From Planctomycetota bacterium (lineage in GTDB: Bacteria; Planctomycetota; UBA1135; UBA2386), in contig JADJWQ010000006.1 in the NCBI GenBank assembly GCA_016716265.1, positions 2,445,501-2,509,500 on the forward strand: DNA of 64,000 nt, given 5' to 3'. Of this stretch, positions 8,708-17,143 are shown piece after piece. Below the pieces are notes generated by a model that worked only from the letters and a program-made list of their open reading frames with translations, ran no database searches and was not told the origin of the DNA. The position numbers and the translations under genes were made by a program. Numbering within the stretch: the stretch's first letter is position 1; each line of letters begins with the position of its first letter.

Positions 8708-10651
8708 GTGTCGAGCCCGAACATCCTCCGGATCGCGATGCTCGCCGCTGCGATGGGCACCGCGCTGCTGGCGCCGCCTGCTGCCGCGCAGCTCGACGCC
8801 GACGTCCGCGACGCGCTCGCGTGGCTCGACGGCCTCGGCATGCCGGACCTGTCGGATCGGCCCTTCGTGCGCGCGACGACCGGCGGTCGCGACCGCCAGC
8901 GCCAGGTCGTGTACGGTTTCCTGGCCGACGACCGCGGCCCGTCGTTCACGCTGTGGGTATCGGTGCCGTTCCGCTGGCCGGGCCGGCCGACCCCGCACCG
9001 CGCGAGCGCACACCCGCTCGGCCGCTGGGTCGGAGTGCGGACGCCGCGCGGCACGCCGACCGATCGACGCGTCGGCTACGAGCTGGTCGACCTCGAGCAG
9101 TTCGCGCTCGCGCGGCTGCGCGACGCGCGCGCGGACCTCGACGGCGATGGCGCCCCGACCCCGCGCACGCTGGCGACCCGCGCGATGCTCGGCTCGGACC
9201 TGTGCCTGCTCGGCTGGGCGTGCCTCGGCCAGGGTCACGCGCGCGTCGCGCGCGACCTGCTGGAGCTCGGCCGCGAGGCCTTCGCGCTGCGTTGGTTCCG
9301 CGGGCGCACTCCCGACCACCTGCGCACCTGCCTCGAGGTCGATCTCGGCGAGACCGCCACCTGGGAGCTGCTCGAGGACTTCGCCGACCCGGCGGTGCCG
9401 TGGACCGAGCTGCGCCGGCGCGCCGCCGCGATCCCGGTGCTCTACCCGGCGAGCCAGCAGGTCGAGCGCGCGCTCGAGATCGCCGCCACGCTGCAGCGGA
9501 TGATCGACGCGCCGCCCGCGGAACCCGCCACCGCCGAGCTGCCGCCGGCCGAGCAGGCGCGCCGGCTGGTCGCGACGCTGCCGGAGCAGAACGGCGTGCA
9601 GCCGAGCCAGGAGGTATCGCCGGACATCTGGGCCGACCCGCGCGGCGCGGCGAGCCCGGCGCAGCGCCTGCGCGCGCTCGGCATCGACGCCGTGCCCGCG
9701 CTGATCGACGCGCTCGACGACGAGCGGCTGACGCGGACGGTCGGCTTCCACCGCAACCACCATCTATCGCACTACGTGCTGCGCGTCGAGGACGTCGCGA
9801 GCCGCGTGCTGAGCGACATCGCCGGCCGCGGTTTCGCCGGCCGCGACGACGCGCTCGCGTGGCTCGCCGACGTGCGCCGCCGCGGCGAGCTGACGGTGCT
9901 GGCGGAGGCGGCCGCCCGCGGCGACGACCTCGGCGTCCTGCAGGCGGAGCGGCTGCTGCAGCGCGGGCCCGACCGCGCGCTCGACGCGCTGACCGCCGGT
10001 CTCGAGCGGGCGACCACCGACGATCCGATCCGCGCGCGCTACGTCGAGCTGCTCGCGGCGCTCCCCGCCGCGCAGCCGGCGCTGCTGCGCCTCGCCAGCG
10101 ACCCGGCGGCGGGCCCCGCCAGCCGCTTCGCGGCCGCGTGCGCAACGCTCGCGACCGCGCCCGACCGCGCGCTGGCGACGCTGCTCGCGCTATGGCGGGG
10201 CGAGCTCGAAGATCCGGCTCTGCTCAGCGAGCTCGGCGAGGCGCTCGCGCTGTGCGGCTCGAGCGACGCGCTCGACGCGCTGGCGGCGCGCCGGGACCGC
10301 CTCGACGTCCACGCGATGCTCGCGTTCGAGCGCGGCCAGCCGCGGCGCTGGAGCCTGATCGCACGGCTGCCGCAGGCGGTCGCGTGGCCGTCACCGGAGG
10401 CCGCGGCGAGCTGGAGCGACGCGGTGCGACGCCTGCTGCACGACCTGCTGCTCGACGAGCGCGTGCTCCGCGCGAGCTGGGACGACACCGTCGAGCCGAC
10501 GCTCGGCGACTTCGCGGCGCGCGCGCTGGTCGCGCGCTGGCCGCAACCGGTGCGTTTCGACTTCGACGCGGCCCCCGTCGAGCGGCGCCGCGCGCGGGTC
10601 GCGCTCGCCGCCGTCGGTGCGGCCGCCGGAGTCCCGCCGCGCGGCGGCTGA
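8708..10651 (+). CDS. Secreted HEAT-repeat-like protein of unknown function
   Basis: Predicted 647 aa starting at GTG 8708. A clear signal peptide ends in P-A-A-A with Gln as the likely mature N-terminus. The mature protein is helix-rich and Arg/Ala/Leu-rich. The segment from about residue 310 onward (V-P-A-L-I-D-A-L-D-D-E-R-L) resembles HEAT-like alpha-solenoid repeats common in planctomycete exported proteins. I recognise no catalytic motif. Downstream is an S46 peptidase on the same strand after 195 bp containing a tandem repeat, so the two may or may not be co-transcribed. The gene is divergent from fau. Function is unknown; a protein-binding scaffold in the periplasm is only a guess. Confidence 0.75.
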   Translation: MSSPNILRIAMLAAAMGTALLAPPAAAQLDADVRDALAWLDGLGMPDLSDRPFVRATTGGRDRQRQVVYGFLADDRGPSFTLWVSVPFRWPGRPTPHRASAHPLGRWVGVRTPRGTPTDRRVGYELVDLEQFALARLRDARADLDGDGAPTPRTLATRAMLGSDLCLLGWACLGQGHARVARDLLELGREAFALRWFRGRTPDHLRTCLEVDLGETATWELLEDFADPAVPWTELRRRAAAIPVLYPASQQVERALEIAATLQRMIDAPPAEPATAELPPAEQARRLVATLPEQNGVQPSQEVSPDIWADPRGAASPAQRLRALGIDAVPALIDALDDERLTRTVGFHRNHHLSHYVLRVEDVASRVLSDIAGRGFAGRDDALAWLADVRRRGELTVLAEAAARGDDLGVLQAERLLQRGPDRALDALTAGLERATTDDPIRARYVELLAALPAAQPALLRLASDPAAGPASRFAAACATLATAPDRALATLLALWRGELEDPALLSELGEALALCGSSDALDALAARRDRLDVHAMLAFERGQPRRWSLIARLPQAVAWPSPEAAASWSDAVRRLLHDLLLDERVLRASWDDTVEPTLGDFAARALVARWPQPVRFDFDAAPVERRRARVALAAVGAAAGVPPRGG

Positions 10652-10772
10652 GGGCCGCCCGGCGGCAGGCTCGGATCGGACGTTGTGCGGGATCCGCGGC
10701 GGGGCGCTGACTACAGTGCGATCTCACACGGACGGGCCCCGGCGCGTATTCCCCGGGGTCGCGACCTCGCAC

Positions 10773-10830
10773 TCCGCGACAGGCTCCCTCCGCGACAGGC
10801 CCCTTCCGCGACAGACCCCTTCGTCGACAG
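10773..10830 (+). repeat. 16-bp tandem repeat, about 3.6 copies
   Basis: Units begin at 10773, 10789, 10805 and 10821 with consensus TCCGCGACAGrcyCCT and a period of exactly 16. The array ends 17 bp before the ATG of the S46 peptidase gene, so it occupies the position where its promoter or leader should be. An even 16-bp spacing could be protein-binding sites, or simple slippage. Confidence 0.6.
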
Positions 10831-10846
10831 AACAGAGAACAGCGAC

Positions 10847-12538
10847 ATGACGCGACTGCACCGCGCGGCGACGCTCCTCGGCATCTCCCTCGCCGCCCTG
10901 CTGGCGGCTCCCGCCCAGGCCCAGGACCACAAGGAGCTCGGGCGGATGTGGACGTTCCACAACCCGCCCCTCGACTTCTTCGAGCAGCAGTACGGCTTCC
11001 GCCCGACCCAGGAGTGGCTCGACCACGCGCGGCTCGCCTCGCTGCGCTTCGCGGACTACTGCTCCGCGTCGTTCGTCAGCCCGCGCGGGCTGATCATGAC
11101 CAACCACCACTGCGCGCGCGAGAGCGTCGACCAGGTGACGCCGGCGGGCCTCGACTGGCTGACGACCGGCTTCTTCGCGACGACGCTGGCGGAGGAGGTG
11201 CCGGTCCCCGGCCTGACCGTGCAGCAACTCGTGCAGACGCGCGACGTCACGGCCGAGATGAACGAGGGCCTTGCCGCGGGCATGAGCGACGAGGACGTCA
11301 GCAAGCGGCTCGACCAGAACCGCGACAAGCTGCTGGCGGCGGCGCGCGAGGCGGCGCCGGACCTGATGCACCAGTTGGTCGACCTCTACCAGGGCGGCAA
11401 CTACCAGATCTACAGCTACCGCGTCTACGACGACATCCGCCTCGTCGCGGTGCCGCAGGATCAGATCGCGAAGTTCGGCGGGGACCCCGACAACTTCACC
11501 TATCCGCGCTTCAGCCTCGACTTCTCGTTCCTGCGCGCATGGGAGAATGGCGCGCCCGCGGATACGGCCGCGCATTATCTGAAGTGGCGCACCGAGGGGC
11601 CAACCGACGGCGAGACCGTGTTCGTGACCGGTAATCCCGGCTCGACCGGCCGCCTGAAGACCGTCGCCCAGATCGAGTTCATCCGCGACGTCGAGTATCC
11701 GCGCATCGTGCGCCGCGTGCACTCGATGCTCGACATGATCAACCGGCGGGCGAACGACGATCCCGACTTCGCGCGGCAGAGCCGGGCCCGGCTCGCGAGT
11801 CTCGAGAACGCGCGCAAGGCCTACGAGGGCTACCTCGACGGGCTGCGCAACGAGAAGGTCGTCAATATCAAGCGTCACGCCGAGGAGGCGATCCGCGAGC
11901 GCATCGATGCCGATCCCGCCTTGAAGGAGCGCTTCGGCGACGCCTGGGACGAACTCGCCCGCATCCAGGAGAAGAAGCGCAAGGCGTTCCAGATCGGCGA
12001 CCAGTCGCTGCTCGAGGAGGCGCTCGCGATGGAGCCAGTCCTCGAGAAGCGCATCGGCGAGGCGTTCTTCGCGGTCTACGGCTACGACATCCCGCCGGAC
12101 GCGACGATGACACTGCGCATCTCGGACGGCGTCGTCAGCGGGTTCCCGATGAACGGCACGGTGGCGCCCTACTTCACCAGCCTCTACGGCCTGTACGCGC
12201 GCTGGACGGAGTTCGGTGGCAAGGAGCCATTCGACCTGCCGCAGAACTGGATCGATGCGGTGGACGAGCTCGATTTGTCGACGCCGTTCAACCTGGTCAG
12301 CACCTGCGACATCATCGGCGGCAACTCGGGCAGCCCGATGATCGACACCGAGGGCCGCGTCGTCGGCCTCGTGTTCGACGGCAACATCGAGAGCCTCGGC
12401 AACAACTTCGTCTTCATGGACGACGTGCCGCGCACGGTCTGCGTGCACCCGTCGATCATCATCCAGGCGATGCGCAAGATCTACGCGGCCAATGACCTGG
12501 CCGACGAGATCGAGGGCAAGGGCAAGGGCTACAAGTGA
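10847..12538 (+). CDS. S46 family serine peptidase (DPP7/DPP11-like)
   Basis: Predicted 563 aa; a signal peptide ends in A-P-A-Q-A with Gln next. S46 peptidases are exported dipeptidyl-peptidases that remove N-terminal dipeptides. Visible family features are the catalytic His in M-T-N-H-H-C (residues 87-88), the Asp region F-G-G-D-P-D-N-F-T-Y-P-R near 206-217 and the nucleophile Ser494 in G-G-N-S-G-S-P. At 563 residues it is shorter than typical DPP7/DPP11 (about 700), with a reduced helical insertion; whether it is a true dipeptidyl-peptidase is inference. ATG 10847 is followed directly by a good signal peptide. The codon pattern is uniform and the gene looks intact. It is convergent with the pseudokinase operon across a GC-rich hairpin. 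Confidence 0.9.
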   Translation: MTRLHRAATLLGISLAALLAAPAQAQDHKELGRMWTFHNPPLDFFEQQYGFRPTQEWLDHARLASLRFADYCSASFVSPRGLIMTNHHCARESVDQVTPAGLDWLTTGFFATTLAEEVPVPGLTVQQLVQTRDVTAEMNEGLAAGMSDEDVSKRLDQNRDKLLAAAREAAPDLMHQLVDLYQGGNYQIYSYRVYDDIRLVAVPQDQIAKFGGDPDNFTYPRFSLDFSFLRAWENGAPADTAAHYLKWRTEGPTDGETVFVTGNPGSTGRLKTVAQIEFIRDVEYPRIVRRVHSMLDMINRRANDDPDFARQSRARLASLENARKAYEGYLDGLRNEKVVNIKRHAEEAIRERIDADPALKERFGDAWDELARIQEKKRKAFQIGDQSLLEEALAMEPVLEKRIGEAFFAVYGYDIPPDATMTLRISDGVVSGFPMNGTVAPYFTSLYGLYARWTEFGGKEPFDLPQNWIDAVDELDLSTPFNLVSTCDIIGGNSGSPMIDTEGRVVGLVFDGNIESLGNNFVFMDDVPRTVCVHPSIIIQAMRKIYAANDLADEIEGKGKGYK

Positions 12539-12587
12539 GCCCGCGCCCGGTCCGCCGGCGGCATTGAGCAGCCGGTGTCGCGCGGGC
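12539..12587. terminator. GC hairpin between convergent genes (possible terminator)
   Basis: GCCCGCGC (12539-12546) pairs perfectly with GCGCGGGC (12580-12587), with an inner CCGG/CCGG pair in the loop. It lies between the S46 peptidase stop and the convergent pseudokinase stop. No T-tract follows, so intrinsic termination is unproven. Confidence 0.3.
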
Positions 12588-12603
12588 CCGGCCGGCGCGG
12601 CCT

Positions 12604-13764
12604 TCAGTTCGCGCGGAAGCGGGCGACGACACCGTCAGCCGGCTCGTCGCGGCCGGGGACGGTCGGCGGCGCGGGCTCCGGCTCGGGCCAGTCCGACGTG
12701 TCGGCACCGAAGTGATCGCGCGCCGTCAGCTCGAGCGAGGCGAGCAGCGCCGTGTAGTCGAACACGTCGTGCCGCTCGTCGAGGCGCCGGACCAGCGCGG
12801 CGAGCGGCGGCGGACACTCTGGCCCGACCATCAGCGCGAGCAGCTTCCCGAGCGCGGGCACGATCGACGCGAACGCGCGGTCGGCCGGCTGGCGCTCCAG
12901 CTCGCGATCGATGAGCCGCACCGAGCCGTCCGGTCGCAGCAGCACGCCGCGCGCATCGAGCCGCGCCTGCGGCAGCCCGCGCCGTTCGGCGTGGCGGAGC
13001 GCCTGCCCGAGCCGGTGCACGATCCGCAGCGCGTCGACCGGTGCGAAGCGGCACCGGTGACGCGCGATGTCCGCGAGCACCGTGCCCTCGACGTGTTCGG
13101 TGACGAGGTACGGCATGCCCCCGACGGAGCCGACGCCCAGGCTGCGCGCGAGGCCCGGGTGGTCGAGCCTGGCGAGCACCTGCGCCTCCCGCGCGACGCC
13201 GAACCCCGAGCCGGGGCCGAGCCACAGCTTCAGGTCCACCAGCTGGCGATGCACGGTGTCGAACGCACGGAAGCTGCAGGTGTCGGGCGTCGCGCGCAAC
13301 GCCGTCAGCAGGAGGTAGCCCTCGCCGATCCGGTCGCCCGGCCCGAACGGCAGCTCCGCCGGCAGGGTCACCGCCGCCGCCGGCTCGGGCTCCGGCGCGG
13401 TCCGCGCGACGCTCACCGCGGAACCCGGGTCCGGCTGCCTGGACGCGGTCGACCCCGCGGTCGGTGCCGGCGGATCCTCGAACAGCTCTGCGGGGGTGAC
13501 GGGCTGGACGCGCACCGGCACGCGGCGCGCCTCGCGCAGCGACACCGGCCGGACCGGCGCAGCCGCGGGCGACGGCGACGCCGGGCGTGCGGGCGCATCG
13601 GCGGCGGGCGGCTCGGCGGGCGGGACAGCCTGGGTACCCGCGTGGCGACTCGCCGGGCCCGACCACGACCCGAGCGGCAGGGCCACCTGCACGGGCCGGC
13701 GCGGCGGCTCCGAGGGTGCATCGCTCACCGGAGATCTCCTGGCATCCCGCCCCGTGTCGACCAT
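12604..13764 (-). CDS. Protein-kinase-like protein lacking catalytic motifs (pseudokinase)
   Basis: Predicted 386 aa. Residues 1-140 are proline/alanine-rich and probably disordered. Residues about 145-330 follow the fold pattern of a bacterial Ser/Thr kinase. The hydrophobic pattern and a lysine in the beta-3 position (V-D-L-K-L-W) remain, and the alphaE helix and catalytic-loop region are recognisable. The HRD motif has become Q-A-R-L-D, the loop Asn is Gly and DFG reads D-R-E. Catalysis is therefore unlikely; a scaffold or regulator role is inference. It is the second gene of a minus-strand pair, 24 bp after the stop of the upstream unknown gene. No transmembrane segment is seen. Confidence 0.75.
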   Translation of the reverse strand: MVDTGRDARRSPVSDAPSEPPRRPVQVALPLGSWSGPASRHAGTQAVPPAEPPAADAPARPASPSPAAAPVRPVSLREARRVPVRVQPVTPAELFEDPPAPTAGSTASRQPDPGSAVSVARTAPEPEPAAAVTLPAELPFGPGDRIGEGYLLLTALRATPDTCSFRAFDTVHRQLVDLKLWLGPGSGFGVAREAQVLARLDHPGLARSLGVGSVGGMPYLVTEHVEGTVLADIARHRCRFAPVDALRIVHRLGQALRHAERRGLPQARLDARGVLLRPDGSVRLIDRELERQPADRAFASIVPALGKLLALMVGPECPPPLAALVRRLDERHDVFDYTALLASLELTARDHFGADTSDWPEPEPAPPTVPGRDEPADGVVARFRAN

Positions 13765-13788
13765 CTGGACACACTCCTGAACCGAATC

Positions 13789-14559
13789 TCAGATCCGGAT
13801 GCCGAGCCGGTCGACCGGCAGCGCGTCCGGGGCCAGCGCGAGGATCGCGAGATCGACGTAGCGGTCGATCCAGCTACCGCCGAACGTCCCGCGCAGCAGC
13901 AGCGAACCACGCAGGCGCGCTGCGAAAGCGTGCACCAGGCGGCTGCGGGGCGCGTCCGAGACGAAGCCGCGGGACGCGCGGTGCGAGCCGGCCGGACGCT
14001 CGAGGAGGTCGACGAGCGTCGCGAGCTGCGCCGGCTCGGGCGGCGCGTCGAGCGCGACCGAGAGCTGCAGCGGCGACGCGAGCGGCCGCCGCCACGGCGC
14101 CGGCTGCAGGCTCCGGCCCAGCGCCCGCAGACCGTCGGCGAGCCGGCGCAAGGACGGCTCGACGGCAGCCGCACCCGACCCGGCCAGCGGCGCATCGAGA
14201 TCGAGGATCGTCGGCCGACCGACCACCGCCCGCAGCCCGAGCAGGAAGCCCGCGCCGGCGGCACCGCGGCCGGGGGTCGCCAGCAGCTGCATCGCTGCGA
14301 CGCCACGCTCCGGCGCAACGATCTCGGCGACGACGACCCGGGTGCCGCAGCTCGGGCCGCGATCGCAGCGCGTGGCGATCTGCAGCCGGGCGCCCCCGGC
14401 ACGGCGGCAGATGCCGTCGCGCGCTGGCAGGCCTTCCGGCAGCCGGTGCGGTTGCAGGCGGAGCCGACTCTGGAGCCGTCGCTCGACCGGCCACAGCAGG
14501 CGGCGGAGCGACTCGATCGGGGCCGAATGGTCGGGGCAGCTCTCGGGGCGTTCGGGCAT
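13789..14559 (-). CDS. Conserved-looking hypothetical protein, pair with pseudokinase
   Basis: Predicted 256 aa; I do not recognise the family. It is Arg/Leu/Ala-rich, with no signal peptide or membrane segment. Short beta-like stretches (V-V-V-A-E-I-V-A-P, T-I-L-D-L-D-A-P-L) alternate with helices, and the C-terminal 40 residues are hydrophobic (W-I-D-R-Y-V-D-L-A-I-L-A-L-A). Its stop lies 24 bp upstream of the pseudokinase start on the same strand, so the two are probably one operon and may interact. The start at 14559 is the first reasonable ATG; the 350-bp gap upstream holds an inverted repeat that could be its operator. Confidence 0.55.
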   Translation of the reverse strand: MPERPESCPDHSAPIESLRRLLWPVERRLQSRLRLQPHRLPEGLPARDGICRRAGGARLQIATRCDRGPSCGTRVVVAEIVAPERGVAAMQLLATPGRGAAGAGFLLGLRAVVGRPTILDLDAPLAGSGAAAVEPSLRRLADGLRALGRSLQPAPWRRPLASPLQLSVALDAPPEPAQLATLVDLLERPAGSHRASRGFVSDAPRSRLVHAFAARLRGSLLLRGTFGGSWIDRYVDLAILALAPDALPVDRLGIRI

Positions 14560-14911
14560 GGCTTCCGTGCGCTCGGCACACGGTCGTCCGCCGGCCTCGG
14601 TGGGATGACGCGAGGCGGCCTCTCGGACCCCCGCTATCGGATGACCCGCTCCCGGGGGCTGACCGAAAAGCGGGTCCCGGGACCTCCGCGCCTACGATTT
14701 TCGAACGGTTGCGGTGGAGAGTAGTTTGCGCAATGCGCAACTGCTCATCCACCGCATCATCCTGACTGACCTCGGCGACCGCGCCGGCGCGATGCCGCCG
14801 CACCGCGTGGCGCCCGTGCCAGCGGGCCGCTCGCGGCACGCAGCTCGCGCGCATCGCGGGTCGATCGCGGGACCGGTCGCCGTAGACTGCAGGGTCGACG
14901 AGCTTCCCGAC
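14560..14911. other. Divergent intergenic region (350 bp)
   Basis: Non-coding space between the divergent hypothetical/pseudokinase pair and transaldolase. It is locally less GC-rich around 14695-14770 than its surroundings, as expected of a promoter region. It contains the inverted repeat described at 14723-14742; I see nothing else defined. Confidence 0.5.
14723..14742. promoter_or_regulatory. Operator-like inverted repeat
   Basis: AGTTTGCGCA-A-TGCGCAACT: the arms are complementary over nine bases, with one extra T in the left arm. It is centrally placed in a divergent promoter region, a typical position for a dimeric regulator. No regulator gene is adjacent. Confidence 0.4.
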
Positions 14912-15874
14912 ATGAACCGACTCGACGCCCTGAAACGCCACACCACCGTCGTCGCCGATACCGGCGACGTCGAGGCGATCCGCGAGTTCGCACCGCAGGA
15001 CGCGACGACGAACCCGTCCTTGATCCTGAAGGCCGCCGAGCAGGAGCGCTACCGCGACCTGGTCGACCGGTCGCTGGCGGCAGCCCGCGGGCGGGCGGGC
15101 GGCGAGCGGGAGCGCACCGAGGTGTTCCTCGACGAGCTGTTCGTGGCGTTCGGCCGCGAGATCCTGCGGATCGTGCCCGGGCGGGTCTCGACCGAGGTCG
15201 ACGCGCGGCTGAGCTTCGACACCGAGGGCACGGTCGCGAAGGCGCGGCGACTGATCGAGCTGTACGAGCGCGACGGCGTCGACCGCGAGCGCGTGCTGAT
15301 CAAGATCGCCAGCACCTGGGAGGGCATCCGCGCCGCAGCGCTCCTCGAGCAGCACCGGATCCACTGCAATCTGACGCTGCTGTTCGGCTTCGCCCAGGCG
15401 GTCGCCTGCGCGGAAGCCGGCGTGACGCTCGTGTCGCCGTTCGTCGGCCGCATCTACGACTACTGGCGCGCGGCGCGCGGCGTCGACGACATCCCGCTCG
15501 ACGACGACCCGGGCGTCGCGTCGGTCGCCCGGATCTGGAGCTACTACAAGACGTTCGGCTACCGCACCGAGGTGATGGGGGCGAGCTTCCGCAAGGCGGG
15601 TCAGGTCGTCCGCCTCGCCGGCTGCGACCTGCTGACGATCTCGCCGCAGCTGCTGACCGAGCTCGCCGGAAGCGACGGCGACGTACCCCGCGCGCTGACC
15701 CCGGACGCGGCCGCGGCGCTGCGCCTCGAACGGATCAGCCTCGACGAGAAGGGCTTCCGCTGGCTGCACAACAGCGACGAGATGGCGGTCGCCAAGCTGG
15801 CCGAGGGCATCCGCCTGTTCGACCGCGACGCCCGGAAGCTCGAGCGGTTCGCCCGCGAGCGGGTCGCCGGCTGA
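14912..15874 (+). CDS. tal: Transaldolase
   Basis: Predicted 320 aa, the length of classical class I (TalB-type) transaldolase of the non-oxidative pentose phosphate pathway. It transfers dihydroxyacetone from sedoheptulose-7-phosphate to glyceraldehyde-3-phosphate. Visible family features are A-T-T-N-P-S-L-I at residues about 30-37, the Schiff-base lysine K131 in V-L-I-K-I-A-S-T, N-L-T-L-L-F near 154-159 and S-P-F-V-G-R-I-Y-D-Y-W near 179-189. ATG 14912 gives the expected N-terminus (M-N-R-L-D-A-L-K). It is monocistronic or followed at about 108 bp by the P-loop gene. Confidence is very high. Confidence 0.97.
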   Translation: MNRLDALKRHTTVVADTGDVEAIREFAPQDATTNPSLILKAAEQERYRDLVDRSLAAARGRAGGERERTEVFLDELFVAFGREILRIVPGRVSTEVDARLSFDTEGTVAKARRLIELYERDGVDRERVLIKIASTWEGIRAAALLEQHRIHCNLTLLFGFAQAVACAEAGVTLVSPFVGRIYDYWRAARGVDDIPLDDDPGVASVARIWSYYKTFGYRTEVMGASFRKAGQVVRLAGCDLLTISPQLLTELAGSDGDVPRALTPDAAAALRLERISLDEKGFRWLHNSDEMAVAKLAEGIRLFDRDARKLERFARERVAG

Positions 15875-15982
15875 GCGCCGCCGACCCTCTCGCGCGAACC
15901 GCGTGGTCGCGACAAGGAAGTCGCCGATTGTCCGGGCTAGTCTTGGGCCCCCTGGCGACCGCCAGTCACTTCGCCCTCCCCC

Positions 15983-17113
15983 ATGGCAACCGTCTCGTTC
16001 CCCGCGCCGGCCTCCGGGCCGACGACCCAGCCCACCGAGGCCGCCCCGCTCGCCGGCAACCTGCCGGTCAAGTGGGGCTACGCGATGGGCCAGCTGCCGG
16101 AGCTGCCGTCGACGTGGGCGGAGGCCCGCGCGCGCGTGCGTCACGACCACGCGCCGCCGCGGCCGCAGGACGTGCTCGTCGCCCGCGTCGTCGCGATCGG
16201 GGAGCACACGCGGATCGACTTGCGGGACGGCACGAAGTCGCTGCTGTTCGAAGGCGACCTGTGCGGATTGGCGCTGTCGGGCCGCTATGCGACGCGACGC
16301 TTCGAGGCCGAGGTGCCAGCGACGCTCGACGAATTGCACTTCGTGTGCTCGGGTGGCGTGTGCGGTCGCGTGACGGCATCGGCGACCGGCCTCGGACCAC
16401 CGACGCTGCTGGAGCCGATCGGCTATCTGATCGACGCGGCGGGCGAGCGCGTCAGTCTGCGCAATCACGTGCCAGCCGTCGCCACGCCGATCGGCTGGCG
16501 TGCGCCGACGATCGTCGTCACGGGCTCGTCGATGGACGCCGGCAAGACCACGGCACTCGCGTCGCTCGCCAATGGCCTGACGCGCGATGGACTGCGCGTC
16601 GCCACCGCCAAGGTCACCGGCACCGCCTCGATCGGTGATCTGCTCGCCATGCGCGACGCCGGTGCCATCGCGAGCCTCGACTTCACGAACGCCGGCTACG
16701 CATCGACCGCGGGCCTGTCGCGGGACGAGCTGGTCGCGACCCTCGAACACCTCGTGGCCCGGCTCGCCGCGTTCGCGCCGGACGCCGTGCTGCTCGAGAT
16801 CGCCGACGGCCTGCTGCAGCCGGAGACCGCCCTGCTGCTCGACCACCTCGCGGTGCACGGGCCGACGCGTGTCGTCGTCTACGCGTGCAACGACCCGCTG
16901 AGCGTCCAGCGCGGCGTCGAGTCGCTGCGGCGGCGCGGGCTGCAGGTCGCGGCCGTCAGCGGCACGGTCACGGCGAGCGCGCTGAGCATGGCCGAGGCGC
17001 AGAGAGAGACCGACGTGCCGGTGCTCACGCGCGAACAGCTGCGGGCACCGGCGGTCGCGCGCGCGATCCTCGCGACCGGCGAGCAGGCGCTCCGCGCGCA
17101 GGCCGCCGGCTGA
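15983..17113 (+). CDS. P-loop protein of the DUF1611/dethiobiotin-synthetase-like type
   Basis: Predicted 376 aa. The C-terminal 200 residues contain a Walker A-like loop G-S-S-M-D-A-G-K-T-T (Lys188) followed by a Rossmann-type pattern (V-L-L-E-I-A-D-G near 270). This resembles the ATP-binding domain of DUF1611 and dethiobiotin-synthetase-related proteins. The N-terminal 165 residues are beta-rich and include C-S-G-G-V-C-G. The related families act in small-molecule or amino-acid-derivative metabolism, but the substrate is not visible here. No signal peptide. The neighbours (transaldolase, sulfatase) do not indicate a pathway. ATG 15983 is the first reasonable start. Confidence 0.7.
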   Translation: MATVSFPAPASGPTTQPTEAAPLAGNLPVKWGYAMGQLPELPSTWAEARARVRHDHAPPRPQDVLVARVVAIGEHTRIDLRDGTKSLLFEGDLCGLALSGRYATRRFEAEVPATLDELHFVCSGGVCGRVTASATGLGPPTLLEPIGYLIDAAGERVSLRNHVPAVATPIGWRAPTIVVTGSSMDAGKTTALASLANGLTRDGLRVATAKVTGTASIGDLLAMRDAGAIASLDFTNAGYASTAGLSRDELVATLEHLVARLAAFAPDAVLLEIADGLLQPETALLLDHLAVHGPTRVVVYACNDPLSVQRGVESLRRRGLQVAAVSGTVTASALSMAEAQRETDVPVLTREQLRAPAVARAILATGEQALRAQAAG

Positions 17114-17143
17114 AGCTCGCCGAGCACCGGCAGCCGCGGCACC

